NCBI GenBank assembly: GCA_030619585.1
Contig: JAUXBD010000019.1
Span: 1 to 9,372, forward strand
Source: Desulfobacteraceae bacterium
GTDB lineage: Bacteria > Desulfobacterota > Desulfobacteria > Desulfobacterales > SURF-7
Length of the DNA stretch: 9,372 nucleotides
Direction: 5' to 3'
Shown here piece by piece: positions 7,828-9,372 of this stretch. The translations under genes were made by a program, and so were the position numbers. The notes beneath the pieces were generated by a model that ran no database searches, had not been told where the DNA came from, and saw nothing but the letters and a program-made list of their open reading frames with translations. The stretch's first letter is position 1, and the number at the start of each line of letters is the position of its first letter.

Positions 7828-7845
7828 TGCTGGTAAACACCAGTA
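7828..7845. repeat. Inverted repeat CTGGT-AAAC-ACCAG in the divergent region
   Basis: CTGGT (7830-7834) and ACCAG (7839-7843) are perfect inverted arms around AAAC, extendable by a G-T and a T-A pair to 7828-7845. A second TGGT (7847-7850) can pair with the same ACCA (7839-7842), giving two mutually exclusive small hairpins. It lies about 90 bases before the lipoprotein start and may be an operator or leader hairpin. The role is not shown. Confidence 0.3.
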
Positions 7846-7926
7846 GTGGTCTTCCGTGTAATCTTAATATATTGATATTTGAGGGGATCGGCGGATTAAC
7901 ATATCATGATTAATAGCTTTTTTAAC

Positions 7927-7931
7927 GGAGG
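7927..7931 (+). promoter_or_regulatory. Ribosome-binding site of the lipoprotein gene
   Basis: GGAGG stands four bases before ATG at 7936, a somewhat short spacing. The upstream in-frame ATG at 7906 has no comparable site and would put ten extra residues, including an acidic one, ahead of the signal peptide. The site therefore supports the start at 7936. Confidence 0.65.
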
Positions 7932-7935
7932 AGAG

Positions 7936-9018
7936 ATGGACAGGGTACGCTGGCTGGGGATTTTATCTATTATGGCTTTTCTTCTTGCTGGTTCCGGTTG
8001 CGCAACAATCCCTGCGGATTTTGAAAGTGCCGGTAAAATTGGCAGTTTAGAGGCCTATGAAACATTTCTAAAAAAACACCCGAAAGGAGAATACGCACAA
8101 AAAGCGCGTAAAAAAATCGAACTTGCCAGATGGGAAACGGCAAAAAACCAGGACAATATTGAGGGTTATGAAAATTTTCTTGCAGGACTGTCTCTATGGA
8201 AGAACTATTCAGGCACATTCAATGATGCTGCAAAATCACGAATTGAAGAGCTGCATTATAAAGATGCACAAAATATTGACACAGTTAAGGCATACTCAAC
8301 ATTTCTTGAGATTTATCCACAGGGGAAATACACGGATAAAGCAGTCGCCCGTTTGGAAGAGATCCGATACCATCAGATAAAAATGAATGATAAAATTGAG
8401 CATTATGAGGCTTTTATAAAAGATTTCCCCAAAAGCCGTTTCAACCGGTCTTTACTTTCCAGGATAGAGGAGAAGAGATTTAAAAATGCAGTACTATCAA
8501 ACTCTAAAAAAGCTCTCATACAGTTTATACAGGATTTTCCGAAATCAAAAAATTTAAAAGATGCTGAAGCAAAACTATCTGAGATATACTTCAGTAAGGC
8601 AGCCAATCTAAATACAGATGCCGCCTATATTGACTTTCTGCTTAAATCCCCATCAAACGATTCGGCCATAAGGGCAATATCCCGTCTGCAGAATTATGCT
8701 TATAACTTTATTACGGTCTCAAAGGTATTGCCATGGAAACTGATAGATAGTATTATTGTTGCAGGGTCAACTGGCGGAAAAGAAGAGTACCCCTATAGGG
8801 TTAAGATGTCAGAATTCAGCCGGATGCCGGTATTTAATTCCATTAATAAACAATACCGGACAGATGGCGATTATTACTTTTTTAAGCAGGGCTCTATATT
8901 AAATTTTAAAGACTGGACCCGTTTTTCCGGTTATGTTTTTAAGGGCCAAGCATCCATAACGAATAACGGGCTCAAATTTCTACCCGGATCAGAGATCGTG
9001 CAGCCTAAAGGGAAATAA
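7936..9018 (+). CDS. Lipoprotein with about six TPR-like 36-residue repeats
   Basis: A 360-residue predicted lipoprotein. The N-terminus MDRVRWLGILSIMAF has a basic start and hydrophobic core ending in LLAGSGC; C22 would be lipidated, although the residue three before it is Gly instead of the usual Leu, so the lipobox is slightly atypical. Residue 23 is Ala, not Asp, which suits transfer to the outer membrane. Residues about 31-253 hold six degenerate helical repeats of 35-42 residues with the theme 'YxxFLxxxPxGxYxxxAxxxLExxxY' (for example 37-65, 116-145, 157-182, 192-219); the repeat near 67-108 carries a five- to six-residue insertion. Such repeats resemble the TPR-like scaffolds of envelope proteins. 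The last 105 residues (256-360) are not repeated and appear mixed alpha/beta; I do not recognise them. The PilZ gene follows after 12 bases, so the two are probably cotranscribed. A scaffolding role is inferred. Confidence 0.8.
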   Translation: MDRVRWLGILSIMAFLLAGSGCATIPADFESAGKIGSLEAYETFLKKHPKGEYAQKARKKIELARWETAKNQDNIEGYENFLAGLSLWKNYSGTFNDAAKSRIEELHYKDAQNIDTVKAYSTFLEIYPQGKYTDKAVARLEEIRYHQIKMNDKIEHYEAFIKDFPKSRFNRSLLSRIEEKRFKNAVLSNSKKALIQFIQDFPKSKNLKDAEAKLSEIYFSKAANLNTDAAYIDFLLKSPSNDSAIRAISRLQNYAYNFITVSKVLPWKLIDSIIVAGSTGGKEEYPYRVKMSEFSRMPVFNSINKQYRTDGDYYFFKQGSILNFKDWTRFSGYVFKGQASITNNGLKFLPGSEIVQPKGK

Positions 9019-9021
9019 GGA
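9016..9021 (+). promoter_or_regulatory. Ribosome-binding site of the PilZ gene
   Basis: TAAGGA overlaps the lipoprotein stop codon (TAA at 9016-9018) and lies nine bases before ATG at 9031. The overlap suggests coupled translation of the two genes. Confidence 0.55.
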
Positions 9022-9030
9022 TTTTTATTA

Positions 9031-9351
9031 ATGACGACTTCAGATAAACTTGGTCAATCCGAAGAAAGAAGAAAAGATGCCAGGTATAAGTGTAGAACTT
9101 CAGTACAATACGCGGTCCAGGACTCAAACTATACAGCGTTTATCCAGGATATAAGTTACGGCGGAGGATTTATAGAATCACCAGCCTCTATTAAAGTGGG
9201 GGAGACCATTACAATGTATGTCCAGTACACTGAAGATCAAAATCCAATCACCATGATCGGTAAAGTTGTAAGGGTAAGCCCCCAGGGTTTTGGAGTAAGA
9301 TTTAAAATGGGAATCGATGCGTCCCTGGTGAAGCACTTAACCGAAGAATAA
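9031..9351 (+). CDS. Single-domain PilZ protein (predicted c-di-GMP receptor)
   Basis: A 106-residue cytoplasmic protein that is almost entirely one PilZ domain. It has both c-di-GMP-binding signatures: RxxxR as R14-KDA-R18 in EERRKDARY, and DxSxxG as D40-I-S42-YG-G45 in QDISYGGGFIES. The later strand pair GKVVRVSPQGFGVRF (77-91) is typical of the family. PilZ proteins of this size usually bind c-di-GMP and then act on a partner protein, for instance in motility, adhesion or polysaccharide export; the partner here is unknown. The gene follows the lipoprotein gene closely, and it lies near a predicted c-di-GMP phosphodiesterase on the other strand. The start is supported by TAAGGA nine bases upstream. 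Only 21 bases of the window follow the stop codon, so further operon members cannot be excluded. Confidence 0.93.
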   Translation: MTTSDKLGQSEERRKDARYKCRTSVQYAVQDSNYTAFIQDISYGGGFIESPASIKVGETITMYVQYTEDQNPITMIGKVVRVSPQGFGVRFKMGIDASLVKHLTEE

Positions 9352-9372
9352 GTAACAGCTCTCTTCCATCCA

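Larger units (their letters stand above)
7643..7935. other. Divergent intergenic region between the kinase and lipoprotein genes
   Basis: This 293-base region must hold the promoters for both directions, unless transcription enters from outside. On the minus strand a perfect TATAAT (7752-7747) lies about 105 bases before the kinase start. The plus strand has no convincing -35/-10 pair. The region also holds GGTT-T-AACC (7771-7779) and the inverted repeat at 7828-7845. I searched by eye for a sigma-54 GG-N10-GC element and saw none. No gene is supported within it. Confidence 0.5.

Noticed and set aside
7872..7902. Possible promoter TTGATA-N19-TAACAT for the lipoprotein gene
   Set aside because: The spacer is too long and the -10 is poor; not better than chance in A+T-rich DNA.
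7643..7935. Sigma-54 promoter in the divergent region
   Set aside because: No GG-N10-GC element in a TGGCAC/TTGC context was seen on either strand.

Overview
The window (about 42% G+C by eye) looks like chromosome of a free-living Gram-negative bacterium, most likely a sulfate-reducer-type Desulfobacterota (Desulfobacterales-like). This is an inference from three things: the hybrid kinase begins with the 'KPTYEELEKRVKKLE' leader common on PAS kinases of that group; there are an outer-membrane beta-barrel protein and a lipoprotein; and a REC-HD-GYP regulator sits next to a multi-domain hybrid kinase. I see no mobile element, CRISPR, tRNA, rRNA or phage gene.

Layout. Four genes read leftward and two read rightward from one divergent intergenic region (7643-7935). 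Leftward, in transcription order: a 1058-residue hybrid sensor kinase (PAS-PAS-HisKA-HATPase-REC-REC-HPt); a REC-HD-GYP response regulator overlapping it by 4 bases (ATGA); a 241-base gap with inverted repeats; an 873-residue exported protein joining a degenerate metallopeptidase-like domain, a TolB-like propeller and an Omp85-like barrel; and, 2 bases later, a small DUF6122-type membrane protein. Rightward: a repeat-rich lipoprotein and, 12 bases later, a PilZ-domain protein. Positions 1-230 hold no gene that I can support.

How the genes may work together. The kinase and the HD-GYP regulator form a near-certain two-component operon: a sensed signal would pass along a His-Asp-His-Asp relay and alter cyclic-di-GMP hydrolysis. 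The rightward operon ends in a PilZ protein with both c-di-GMP-binding motifs, so the window carries a likely degrader and a likely receptor of the same second messenger on the two sides of one intergenic region. The lipoprotein is a candidate envelope partner for the PilZ protein. A functional link between the two sides is inferred from position only.

The most unusual gene is the 873-residue envelope protein. Its peptidase-like region keeps the fold signature (PPWLEDG) but has lost the HExxH zinc site, and it is fused to a propeller and to a barrel with an Omp85-type RGF motif. It is the best candidate in the window for undescribed biology. No clear system of a wholly new kind was found, and the rest is conventional signalling.
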